Source: JANYJJ01 sp038241115 (GTDB lineage Bacteria > Pseudomonadota > Gammaproteobacteria > Burkholderiales > Burkholderiaceae_C). Taken from it: a DNA stretch of 8,133 bases. Made by a program: the position numbers and the translations under genes. Under the pieces are notes generated by a model that did not search any database, was not told the DNA's origin, and saw only the letters and a program-made list of their open reading frames with translations. Shown here piece after piece: positions 1 through 6,127 of this stretch. Location: NCBI GenBank assembly GCA_038241115.1, contig JBBRGA010000150.1:1-8133 (forward strand). Reading direction: 5' to 3'. Every line of letters begins with the position of its first letter. Within the stretch, counting starts at the first letter, position 1.

Positions 1-57
1 CGTGGTGGAGTGATCAAGGGGTGGGTTCATGGCTTGGGAGGAAATATGTGGTTTTGA
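1..57. other. Sequence downstream of the DUF3429 gene
   Basis: No gene, terminator-like hairpin or repeat is recognisable here. On the plus strand GGAGG (37-41) precedes ATG TGG TTT TGA (46-57), a three-codon ORF that I regard as chance. Confidence 0.3.
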
Positions 58-594
58 CTAACTGCCCGCCGCGCCGAAGAAGCAGCTCAGGCTGGCCACC
101 ACCGTCAGCCGAAAACGCAGCGTCAGCCATGCGCTCGCGCCACAGCGCGGATAAACCTTGCGGTCCACCAAATAGCAAATCACCAGACCCAGGCCTTGAA
201 TCACCAAGCCGGCGTACGCGGGCATGATGACCGCCACCCAGGCCACCAAAGAGGGCAACACGCCCCACACATACATCGACGTCGGCGCGGCCTGCTTTGG
301 TGCTGAGTTTTGTGCTGCAGTTTGTGCCCCCGACGGTCCGCCTGAGTCCCGGTCCAGGCTCATGGCCAAGCCCCAATGAATGCCGCCCAAGAACGACAGG
401 ATCACCGCCGTGTAGGCCGACAAAGACTCGGCCACGTAAGCATGCGCGTCGGCCCGAACGATCCAGATCAAGGCCGCACCCAACACGAAGGGCAGCAAGC
501 CGCCGTAGCCCAGTTTCAAGGCCATCGGGTTGGGCTGCATGGGCGCGCGGTGGGCTTCGCGGTTGGCGTTTGCGCTGTTTTCAAAATTGCTCAA
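58..594 (-). CDS. DUF3429 family small integral membrane protein
   Basis: 178 residues with about five hydrophobic segments: roughly 29-46, 58-78, 108-124, 128-147 and 160-176. The motif LSFLGGIHWGLAM (66-78) is what I associate with DUF3429, a bacterial inner-membrane family of unknown function. A hydrophilic Ser/Ala/Gln-rich loop (about 84-105) separates the second and third segments. The start is a TTG at 592-594. It is chosen because a GGAG Shine-Dalgarno lies 7 bases upstream (602-605), inside the end of the photolyase-like gene, and the TTG overlaps that gene's TGA stop (TTGA). A later in-frame ATG at 538-540 (MQPNPMALKL) lacks a visible ribosome site and is the alternative. The tight overlap implies translational coupling to the photolyase-like protein. 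The family assignment is from memory of the motif; the function is unknown. Confidence 0.82.
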   Translation of the reverse strand: MSNFENSANANREAHRAPMQPNPMALKLGYGGLLPFVLGAALIWIVRADAHAYVAESLSAYTAVILSFLGGIHWGLAMSLDRDSGGPSGAQTAAQNSAPKQAAPTSMYVWGVLPSLVAWVAVIMPAYAGLVIQGLGLVICYLVDRKVYPRCGASAWLTLRFRLTVVASLSCFFGAAGS

Positions 595-1814
595 AAAAGC
601 TCTCCGTTCAGCAGCGCCGACACCGAACGCGATTGCTTCTTGACCTGCTCATAAAACGTGCTGAAGGAGCGGCAGGTTTGCTGCGGATTGACCAGCAAGC
701 GCGGCGCCGCGCTGACTTCTGCCACCGCCTCCAACGCCGCCGCATAACCGGGAAATGGCGCGGCGCTGGCGGTGGTTTGGCCGTGCGCGGGCATGCGCAA
801 ACTGCTCACATCGCCGATGAAAATACCGTCGCACACATGCTGCATGCGCCGCATGACCCAGCGCCACCGAGCCTCGCTCCAGGGCAGCGCGGCGTGCGCT
901 GGCAAATGCAGCACACCCAGGCGCCAGGCACCCGAAGCATCGCTGCTGCTGCGCTCACTCATGGCCCACGGGTGGATGAGCTCGATGCTGCGTTTGCCCC
1001 AAGGTTTGCTGGCGAGCGCGGTCGATGCAAATTCAGCCGGCGGCACGGCCAGCAACTCCGGCTCGGTGACGGCGGGGTGCGTGCCAGGCGCTGTGCCTGC
1101 ATCACCTTGGTGGCGCGCGATATCGTCAAGCTCGTCGTAACTTTGATCCACCACGCTGCCTTTGGACACCCAGCTTTTGAAGTCGCCTTTGGGCGCGTAC
1201 TTGGCCACGTTGTCGGCATTGAACAAGTACGGTTTGCTGGAAAACGTGCCCGCCACCCATTGCCAACTGAGGTGGTTGCTGGGCACATCGCCGTCCAGCA
1301 GGTGGCCGTACAACCAATCGGCGCCTGCGCGCCAATGCACTTTGCGCAGGTGCACCACGTAGCTGGCCAGCCACATGCGGGCGTGGTTGTGCAAGTAGCC
1401 GGTGGCGTAGAGCTGGCGCACTGCCGCATCGATCACGTTGACGCCGGTGCGGCCTTCGCGAATGTCGGCGGGCAGCTCGCGGGCGTAGGCGCCAGACCAA
1501 ACGTTGGACGGCCGCATGTCGGCCAGCACCTTGTCGCCTTCGCGGCTGTAAACGTGGTGGAAAAACTCACGCCACGCAAACTCGAACATGAGCTTGTCTT
1601 CAAAGTTCAAGCGCTGGCGCTGCACCACGCGCGCCACCGCCTGGCGCATGCCGACCACACCGTGGGTGAAGTAAGGCGACAGGCCGCTCACAGCACCGTC
1701 CAGCGCGTTGCGGCTGAGCGCATATTTGGCCGGATGGAGCGCGTCGATGCGGCGCAGCGCCTCGGCGTGTGTGGGCTCGAACTCTTGCAAGCGTTCAGGG
1801 ATGCCGGCGATCAT
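591..1814 (-). CDS. Photolyase/cryptochrome-like FAD-binding domain protein
   Basis: 407 residues from the ATG at 1814; a TTG at 1838 would add eight residues, and neither has a clear ribosome site. The DNA photolyase FAD-binding domain is clear: LSPYFTHG at 45-52, FEFAWREFF around 77-85, GVNVIDAAVRQLYATGYLHNHARMW split over 124-148, and DGDVPSNHLSWQWVAG at 174-189. These match the FAD- and DNA-binding core of class I photolyases (LHNRxRM, DGDxAxNxxxWQW). The usual N-terminal alpha/beta antenna domain is absent, because the protein opens directly with the FEPT segment (12-15) that leads into the FAD domain. About 170 residues follow the core (from about 235), including a Trp-rich stretch (PWSEARWRWVMRRM). 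Family members probably bind FAD and sense light or repair DNA, but activity cannot be deduced here. It overlaps the DUF3429 gene by 3 bases. Confidence 0.88.
   Translation of the reverse strand: MIAGIPERLQEFEPTHAEALRRIDALHPAKYALSRNALDGAVSGLSPYFTHGVVGMRQAVARVVQRQRLNFEDKLMFEFAWREFFHHVYSREGDKVLADMRPSNVWSGAYARELPADIREGRTGVNVIDAAVRQLYATGYLHNHARMWLASYVVHLRKVHWRAGADWLYGHLLDGDVPSNHLSWQWVAGTFSSKPYLFNADNVAKYAPKGDFKSWVSKGSVVDQSYDELDDIARHQGDAGTAPGTHPAVTEPELLAVPPAEFASTALASKPWGKRSIELIHPWAMSERSSSDASGAWRLGVLHLPAHAALPWSEARWRWVMRRMQHVCDGIFIGDVSSLRMPAHGQTTASAAPFPGYAAALEAVAEVSAAPRLLVNPQQTCRSFSTFYEQVKKQSRSVSALLNGELF
602..605 (-). promoter_or_regulatory. Ribosome binding site for the DUF3429 gene
   Basis: GGAG on the minus strand, 7 bases before the TTG at 594. 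It lies within the last codons (Gly-Glu-Leu-Phe-stop) of the upstream photolyase-like gene. It is the reason for preferring the TTG start over the downstream ATG. Confidence 0.6.
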
Positions 1815-2072
1815 TGGGCGGCAGTCACAAATCAGCAATCGGTGGGGCGACAGCGAGAGGATTCGCGGTCGAATTCAGCTTGGCGAACATCGAAAACTTT
1901 CAGAGTGAACAGCAAACCCGCGGCTGCGGTTGGCGAGTCTACTCAGAGCAGTCTGAAAGCGCCGCGGTGGCATACGGCTGCGGTGCTGAGGTCAAGCCTG
2001 ACCGGCGCGTTGGCTGCACTCCCGCAACCCGCTCGGCCACCCTGTGCGGCCGCCCCGCTTCAGCCACCCCGA
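1815..2072. other. Gap between globin and photolyase-like genes
   Basis: 258 bases with no convincing gene. On the minus strand there is a weak promoter-like pair, TTGACC at 1995-1990 and TATGCC at 1974-1969. The 15-base spacer is short, so I would not rely on it. An 8-base inverted repeat (CTTTCAGA at 1897-1904, TCTGAAAG at 1952-1959) brackets 47 bases and could be chance. A 21-codon minus-strand ORF (1890 to 1825) has no ribosome site. The gap is long enough for the photolyase-DUF3429 pair to have its own promoter. Confidence 0.4.
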
Positions 2073-2086
2073 TCAGCCACCCCGAT
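2061..2086. repeat. 13-base tandem duplication across the globin stop
   Basis: Two perfect copies of CAGCCACCCCGAT (plus strand), at 2061-2073 and 2074-2086. On the coding strand the globin's last residues (Arg-Gly-Gly) and the first two bases of its TGA belong to one copy, and the stop's final A begins the other. A change in copy number would fall after the stop. Confidence 0.85.
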
Positions 2087-2528
2087 TGCGCATCCAGTCC
2101 GCCGTTCCGAAAAACGACTCCACCAGGCGCGCCGCCAGTGCGGTGTCTACTGCTTGCTCGGTCATGGCCTGCGTCATGCACGCCATCCACTGGTCGCGTT
2201 CCTTGATGCCTATGGTGTAAGGCATGTGGCGCGCTCTGAGCATCGGGTGGCCGAAGCGGTCGGTGTAGTACGGCGGGCCGCCCAACCAGCCGCATAAAAA
2301 CCAGAACAGCTTGTCGCGCGAGCCGTCGAGCGCGCCCGGGTGCAGTGCGCGCAATTCGGCAAAGCCCGGCTCCAGGTCCATCAGGTCATAAAAGCGGTCC
2401 ACCAGCGTGCGCACGGCGTGTTCGCCGCCGACGCGCTCAAACGGGGTTGGCAATGCCGGGACAGATTCAGGATCAGCATCAGGATCAGGGGCAGCGGCAG
2501 ACACGGAGGCAGCTTCGGAAATATTCAT
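2073..2528 (-). CDS. Group II truncated haemoglobin
   Basis: 151 residues from the ATG at 2528. A TTG at 2555 would add nine residues with no better ribosome site. The globin core starts near residue 28 (PFERVGGEHAVRTLVDRFYDLMD). The B10-type Tyr is Y47, FLCGWLGGPPYY (77-88) is typical of the E-helix region of group II (TrHbO), and the probable proximal haem-binding His is H101 in LRARHMPYTIG. W114 fits the conserved G8 Trp of this group. Such proteins bind O2 or NO and are linked to oxygen handling, redox chemistry or nitrosative stress. Residues 14-22 (PDPDADPES) form an acidic, Pro-rich N-terminal tail encoded by hexamer repeats. The stop codon lies on a 13-base tandem duplication. It follows the FlhG-like gene by 76 bases on the same strand, so it may be co-transcribed, but no functional link is obvious. 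Confidence 0.9.
   Translation of the reverse strand: MNISEAASVSAAAPDPDADPESVPALPTPFERVGGEHAVRTLVDRFYDLMDLEPGFAELRALHPGALDGSRDKLFWFLCGWLGGPPYYTDRFGHPMLRARHMPYTIGIKERDQWMACMTQAMTEQAVDTALAARLVESFFGTADWMRNRGG
2467..2490. repeat. Hexamer repeat within the globin N-terminal tail
   Basis: Four consecutive hexamers, TCAGGA, TCAGCA, TCAGGA and TCAGGG (plus strand). They encode the alternating Pro/Ala-acidic tail of the truncated haemoglobin. The unit is a multiple of three, so copy changes would alter tail length without a frameshift. Confidence 0.75.
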
Positions 2529-2579
2529 CCCCACATTGTCGCCAACCACTTTCAACCTTCAGCGGCAGACGGTTGGACG

Positions 2580-2616
2580 ATCAGTCCATCAGTCCATCAG
2601 CCCATCAGCCCATCAG
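2580..2616. repeat. 8-base tandem repeat across the FlhG-like stop
   Basis: Four full units of ATCAGYCC (plus strand) at 2580, 2588, 2596 and 2604, plus a five-base partial at 2612-2616. The two units nearest the globin read ATCAGTCC and the two nearest the ATPase read ATCAGCCC. On the minus strand the array encodes the ATPase's last Leu-Met-Gly-stop and continues into the 3' untranslated sequence. Because the stop is reached within the first one and a half units, gain or loss of later units would not change the protein. Confidence 0.9.
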
Positions 2617-3468
2617 CTTGTCTGCGACCACGCCGATGGAAATGGACGCCGCCGTGCCGGGCATGACCTCCAGCAGCAACTGGCGGCGCAGCACCGCTTC
2701 GCGCACCGCGGGGTCTGAAGGCACGTCGCCCAAAAACTCCAGCTTCAGCGGCGTGACCGGGTCAATCAGATTCGGTGACACAAATTTATCGATCACCTGC
2801 TGCAACTGCCCGCGTATCAAGCGGCCGTCGCCGGAGCGCGTCACCTGGTTCACCACCAGGCGAATGTTGCGCCGTTGCTGCTGTGAGGCCAGCACCTTGA
2901 CGGTGGCGTAGGCGTCGGTCAGCGAGGTGGGCTCGGGCGTGGTGACGATCAAAACCTCGTCGGCCAGTGACACCGCATACAACACCACGTCAGAAATGCC
3001 AGCACCCGTGTCCAGCAAAATTCTGTCAAAACGCGGCGCCAAGGTCTCTACCGTGGCCAGCAACTGATTGCGCACATCGGGGGTCAGGCGCGAATACTCG
3101 ACCATGCCCGAGCCCGCCAGCACCACTGAAAAGCCGCCCGGCGCGGCCAACACTGCGTCGTCCAGCTCGGCCTTGCCGGTAAATACATCGTGCAGGGTGA
3201 TCTTGGGTGTGAGGTTGAGCACCACGTCCAGATTGGCCAAGCCCAGGTCGGCGTCCAGCACCAACACGCGCTCGCCACGCGCGCTCAACGCAGCCGCCAG
3301 GTTGGCCGACAAAAATGTCTTGCCGACGCCGCCTTTGCCACTGGTCACGGCGGTGATGCGCGCCCGTTTTGCGGTGTGGCGTGCAACACCCTGCTTTGCT
3401 GAATCCGCGGCGCCATCGGCCTGCTGATCGACGGCCAGGACATCGGTGTTCGTATCGAGCGATGTCAT
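2605..3468 (-). CDS. FlhG/MinD-family P-loop ATPase
   Basis: 287 residues. It has the deviant Walker A motif KGGVGKT at 45-51, the A' motif with D72 followed by DLGLANLD (74-81), and the Walker B region ILLDTGAGISD (150-160). The sequence LIVTTPEPTSLTDAYATVKVL, which follows within the next 50 or so residues, is characteristic of the FlhG/FleN/YlxH branch of the SIMIBI ATPases. That branch controls flagellar number and placement, usually with the GTPase FlhF. The N-terminal 35 residues are polar. They carry a DQQADG stretch that only loosely resembles the FlhG activation motif DQAxxLR, so equivalence to FlhG is not proven. A general MinD/ParA-like protein is the alternative. The ATG overlaps the stop of the diguanylate cyclase (ATGA), and an AGGA lies 9 bases upstream (3478-3481). 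The pair is therefore translationally coupled. The 3' end lies in an 8-base tandem repeat. Confidence 0.88.
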   Translation of the reverse strand: MTSLDTNTDVLAVDQQADGAADSAKQGVARHTAKRARITAVTSGKGGVGKTFLSANLAAALSARGERVLVLDADLGLANLDVVLNLTPKITLHDVFTGKAELDDAVLAAPGGFSVVLAGSGMVEYSRLTPDVRNQLLATVETLAPRFDRILLDTGAGISDVVLYAVSLADEVLIVTTPEPTSLTDAYATVKVLASQQQRRNIRLVVNQVTRSGDGRLIRGQLQQVIDKFVSPNLIDPVTPLKLEFLGDVPSDPAVREAVLRRQLLLEVMPGTAASISIGVVADKLMG

Positions 3469-4220
3469 TCGAAAAGGTCCTGAAACTGGGAAGTGCCAAA
3501 CAACATGCCTTTTTCTTCAGCACTGACTTGGGAGATGGCCGGCTGTTCCAGGCAGGCTCGATTGCGCCCGCTGGTTTTCGCCAAATAAAGCTGGCGGTCA
3601 GCGCGCTCGACCCACAGCGCCGCCGACGAACGCACCCACTGCGGCGCAAACGCCCCGCCCAAACTGATGGTCACCGACACATTCACGCCCGGCGACACCG
3701 TCACCGGGTGTTGCTCGACCTTGCGGCGTATGCGCTCGGCCACCGTCTGCCCGAACGCCGCGGGGCAGTTGGGCAAGATGACCGCGAACTCTTCGCCGCC
3801 AAAGCGGGCCACGGTGTCCATGGGGCGCACGCATTCAAGCAGCACCTGCGCCACGGCTTTGAGCACCTGGTCGCCGGCGGGATGACCGTAGGTGTCGTTG
3901 ACTTTCTTGAAGTGATCGACGTCGGCCATGAGCACCAAGGCCGGCTCACCGGCCCGGGCCACGCGGTCGATTTCGCGGGCCAGCGTCAACTCGAACTGGC
4001 GGCGGTTGGCCACACCCGTGAGTGCGTCGCGGCTGGACAGCTCGCACAGGCCGTCGATCACCGCCTGCAGCCACGGCGCCGAGCCGACAGTCAGCCCCTC
4101 AGGCAAATCATGGCCTGCCAGCTGAAGCAGCTGCAGCGCCGCATTCAGCCGCAGCACGGACTCGGGGTTGGCCGAAGCCGGAGCAACCGAACTGGCTGGG
4201 TTGGGGGAGGAGTCGGGCAT
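3465..4220 (-). CDS. GGDEF diguanylate cyclase
   Basis: 251 residues, predicted soluble. A Pro/Ser/Ala-rich leader (1-20) and a short helical region (about 21-62) precede one GGDEF domain from SRDALTGVANRR (63-74). Active-site features are present: D100 (DVDHFKKVND, 100-109), GHPAGD (112-117) and the signature GGEEF (141-145). An RxxD inhibitory I-site (R132, D135) sits five residues before GGEEF. It should therefore make c-di-GMP from two GTP and be subject to product inhibition. No PAS, receiver or transmembrane sensor domain is visible, so the input signal is unknown; the N-terminal segment may dimerise. About 26 residues follow the GGDEF fold. It overlaps the FlhG-like gene by 4 bases and diverges from cheR, which suggests a role in switching motility. 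The start is the ATG at 4220, with no strong Shine-Dalgarno. Confidence 0.93.
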   Translation of the reverse strand: MPDSSPNPASSVAPASANPESVLRLNAALQLLQLAGHDLPEGLTVGSAPWLQAVIDGLCELSSRDALTGVANRRQFELTLAREIDRVARAGEPALVLMADVDHFKKVNDTYGHPAGDQVLKAVAQVLLECVRPMDTVARFGGEEFAVILPNCPAAFGQTVAERIRRKVEQHPVTVSPGVNVSVTISLGGAFAPQWVRSSAALWVERADRQLYLAKTSGRNRACLEQPAISQVSAEEKGMLFGTSQFQDLFE

Positions 4221-4272
4221 GGCGGCGGCGAAGTTGACGGCAGAGTTGACCGCGAAGACCTGTGACGAGTCG

Positions 4273-4299
4273 ATTTTAGGTTTGATGCAGGGTGGCCAA
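4273..4299 (-). promoter_or_regulatory. Possible sigma-70 promoter for cyclase-ATPase operon
   Basis: On the minus strand TTGGCC (4299-4294) and TAAAAT (4278-4273) resemble -35 and -10 boxes. The -10 is a good match, but the 15-base spacer is shorter than the preferred 17. It would give a leader of roughly 45 bases before the ATG at 4220. Confidence 0.3.
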
Positions 4300-4366
4300 G
4301 CCCGAAAGCGGCTGCCTTTTCACCGGCAGTTGCGTGGATAAGGCGGACACAAATTAAAAGTGCGCC

Positions 4367-4393
4367 TCAAGGTTTGCCAATGCCGATCGATAA
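4367..4393 (+). promoter_or_regulatory. Candidate FliA (sigma-28) promoter for cheRDB
   Basis: TCAA at 4367-4370, 15 bases, then ATCGATAA at 4386-4393. The textbook flagellar consensus is TAAA-N15-GCCGATAA. Here the spacing is exact, the -10 matches six of eight bases, and TCAAG-type -35 elements are common outside the enterics. Transcription would start near 4400, about 30 bases before the cheR ATG. FliA control of chemotaxis genes is the normal arrangement. This was read by eye, not scored. Confidence 0.5.
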
Positions 4394-4421
4394 CAAGGCA
4401 CACAAAGAGCGCCGTTGCGCC

Positions 4422-4426
4422 GGGAG
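4422..4426 (+). promoter_or_regulatory. Ribosome binding site of cheR
   Basis: GGGAG ends 5 bases before the ATG at 4432. This supports that start over an in-frame upstream start at 4360, which would overlap the putative promoter. Confidence 0.65.
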
Positions 4427-4431
4427 CCTCC

Positions 4432-5370
4432 ATGAGTTTTGCCTTACGCCGTGAAAGTCACAAGCCCCCCGCAAACTCCGCCGCCACCTCCTCAAGAGCG
4501 GCACCAAGCGCGCCTTTGACCGTTGCGGCCAACGGCTCGAACAGCGAATTCAGCTTTGCACCGTCTGACTACGACCGCGTGCGCCGCCTGATTTATGAGC
4601 ACGCCGGCATCTCGCTGAGCGAAAGCAAGCAGGCCATGGTCTACAGCCGCCTGTCGCGCTTGTTGCGCGACACCGGCCACACCAGCTTCAACAGCTATTT
4701 GCAGTGGCTGGAATCCGGCGGCTCGGGCAAAACCGACTCGGAAGGACGCTGGCAGGGCTTTGTGAACGCGCTGACCACCAATCTCACCGCGTTCTTCCGC
4801 GAAGAACACCACTTCGATGAGCTGATTCGCGACCTGGCCTCTCTGACTGGCAAGCACGCGCGCCAGCCGCTGCGCATCTGGTGCAGCGCGGCGTCCACCG
4901 GCGAGGAACCGTATTCCATCGCAATGACGGTGAACGAGGCCCTCGGCGACAACGCTGCCGTCAGCGTGTTGGCCACCGACATCGACACCAATGTGCTGAC
5001 CACGGCGCAGCGCGGCGTGTACAGCATTCAGGCGCGCGGCCTGTCCACGCAACGCTTGCAACGCCACTTTTTGAAGGGCAAAGGCGACAACGCTGCTTTC
5101 ATTCGCATCAAGCCGGAGCTGGCGCGCAACGTGGAGTTTCGAACCACCAACCTCATCCATTCGCAGTGGAATCTGGGCGATCCGTTCGACATCGTTTTTT
5201 GCCGCAACGTGATGATCTATTTCGATGCCGCCACGCAGCTCACGGTGTTGGAGCGCATGCACAGGGTGATGAAGCCGCACAGCTTGCTTTACGTCGGTCA
5301 CTCCGAAAGCTTCAGCGATGCAAAGCACCTTTTCCGCCTGCGCGGAAAAACGATCTACCAACGCGTCTGA
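4432..5370 (+). CDS. cheR: Chemotaxis protein methyltransferase CheR
   Basis: 312 residues from the ATG at 4432. CheR transfers methyl groups from S-adenosylmethionine to receptor glutamates, in the cytoplasm at the chemoreceptor array, as part of sensory adaptation. A Ser/Ala/Pro-rich leader of about 38 residues precedes the N-terminal CheR domain (about 40-95, YDRVRRLIYEHAGISL). Then come TTNLTAFFREEHHF (115-128), the SAM-binding WCSAASTGEEPYSI (150-163), ATDIDTNVL, and the C-terminal CRNVMIYFD and LLYVGHSESF motifs. All diagnostic motifs are intact, and apart from the leader the length fits the family. It is the first gene of cheR-cheD-cheB, with only 10 bases before the cheD ATG. The FliA-like site upstream suggests late flagellar-class expression. 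Confidence 0.96.
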   Translation: MSFALRRESHKPPANSAATSSRAAPSAPLTVAANGSNSEFSFAPSDYDRVRRLIYEHAGISLSESKQAMVYSRLSRLLRDTGHTSFNSYLQWLESGGSGKTDSEGRWQGFVNALTTNLTAFFREEHHFDELIRDLASLTGKHARQPLRIWCSAASTGEEPYSIAMTVNEALGDNAAVSVLATDIDTNVLTTAQRGVYSIQARGLSTQRLQRHFLKGKGDNAAFIRIKPELARNVEFRTTNLIHSQWNLGDPFDIVFCRNVMIYFDAATQLTVLERMHRVMKPHSLLYVGHSESFSDAKHLFRLRGKTIYQRV

Positions 5371-5380
5371 GCGCTGCTCC

Positions 5381-6118
5381 ATGCTGGCATCTCCATCTTC
5401 CTCTGCACACGCGGTCGGTGCGACCCACGGCGCTGGTGCTCGTTACGCACCGGCTGCGCTCGGGGCGCTTGGGGCACCCGGCACGCCCGGCACCCGCCTG
5501 CACGCCCTGAAAGCCCAGGCACGCCAACCCGGTGAAGCCTCGTTTTTTTACTTCAACGCGCAATTTGGCAGCGACGCCGTGAAGCTGTTGCCCGGCGAGT
5601 ACTTCGTGCACCACGAAGACATGCTGCTGCTGACCACACTCGGCTCGTGCATCGCGGTTTGCCTGTGGGACCGCAGGGCGAATGTGGGCGGAATGAACCA
5701 TTTCATGCTGCCCGACAGCTCATCGGACTCGGGCCGATACGGGCCTTACGCCATGGAAGTTCTGATCAACGCCTTGATGAAAAAAGGCGCACAGCGCATG
5801 ACCCTGGAAGCCAAGGTGTTTGGCGGTGCGCATGTGCTGAACACCGTCGCATCAGAAAGCATGAAAGTGGGCCAGCGCAACACTGAATTTGCGTTGAACT
5901 ATCTGGCCACCGAGCGCATACCGGTGGTGGTCAAAGACGTTGAAGGCGAATGCCCACGCACCGTTTGCTTTTTGCCGCGCAGCGGCAAAGCCATGCTCAA
6001 ACGCCTGACCAGCAGCAGCGCGCTGGCACTCGAAGCGCAAACCCGCGAAGACGCGATGCGCAAACTTTCCAAACGCTCAGACACGGGCCTGGTCGCAGGT
6101 TCTGTCGACTTGTTCTAG
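5381..6118 (+). CDS. cheD: Chemoreceptor glutamine deamidase CheD
   Basis: 245 residues from the ATG at 5381. CheD hydrolyses particular receptor glutamines to glutamates, making them methylation sites for CheR; in some bacteria it also works with a CheY-phosphatase of the CheC/CheX type. The catalytic Cys is C90 in LGSCIAVCLWD and the His is H107 in GGMNHFMLP. Their 17-residue spacing equals that of Thermotoga CheD (C27/H44). T85/T86 are candidates for the Thr partner. The first 50 or so residues form an Ala/Gly/Pro-rich, probably disordered extension not needed for the fold. The C-terminal tail after about 200 is Ser/Lys/Arg-rich. An upstream in-frame ATG at 5318 would overlap cheR by 53 bases; 5381 is preferred, though neither has a clear ribosome site. 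cheB follows closely. Confidence 0.93.
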   Translation: MLASPSSSAHAVGATHGAGARYAPAALGALGAPGTPGTRLHALKAQARQPGEASFFYFNAQFGSDAVKLLPGEYFVHHEDMLLLTTLGSCIAVCLWDRRANVGGMNHFMLPDSSSDSGRYGPYAMEVLINALMKKGAQRMTLEAKVFGGAHVLNTVASESMKVGQRNTEFALNYLATERIPVVVKDVEGECPRTVCFLPRSGKAMLKRLTSSSALALEAQTREDAMRKLSKRSDTGLVAGSVDLF

Positions 6119-6120
6119 GA
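6117..6120 (+). promoter_or_regulatory. Ribosome binding site of cheB
   Basis: AGGA, overlapping the cheD stop (TAG at 6116-6118), lies 7 bases before TTG at 6128. It is 16 bases before the first ATG (6137), so its position favours the TTG start. Confidence 0.45.
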
Positions 6121-6127
6121 CTTTTCA

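Larger units (their letters stand above)
4221..4431. promoter_or_regulatory. Divergent control region between cyclase and cheR
   Basis: 211 non-coding bases separate the outward-facing cyclase-ATPase pair and the cheRDB genes, so promoters for both should lie here. Besides the two promoter candidates listed separately, bases 4308-4333 can form an RNA hairpin from the plus strand: GCGGCTGCC pairing with GGCAGTTGC around an 8-base loop, with two G-U pairs. It lies upstream of the proposed cheR start site, so its role is unclear. Confidence 0.6.

Noticed and set aside
46..57. GGAGG followed by ATG TGG TTT TGA, a three-codon ORF
   Set aside because: A good ribosome site by chance; there is no downstream gene on this strand and nothing to be attenuated.
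1825..1890. A 21-codon minus-strand ORF just before the photolyase-like gene
   Set aside because: No ribosome site, no attenuator structure, and it ends 11 bases upstream of the chosen ATG without overlapping it. It could be a leader peptide but nothing supports that.
297..2297. A 666-codon plus-strand ORF opposite the photolyase, globin and DUF3429 genes
   Set aside because: It is antisense to three genes with clear family motifs. Its product is Arg/His/Ala-rich without domains, and long shadow ORFs are expected in GC-rich DNA.
4308..4333. Hairpin in the divergent region as a possible riboswitch or terminator
   Set aside because: It lies upstream of the proposed cheR transcription start, contains two wobble pairs that are mismatches on the other strand, and has no T-run or known riboswitch motif.
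4492..5382. A 296-codon minus-strand ORF opposite cheR
   Set aside because: It lies wholly antisense to cheR, whose motifs are intact, and shows no recognisable domain.
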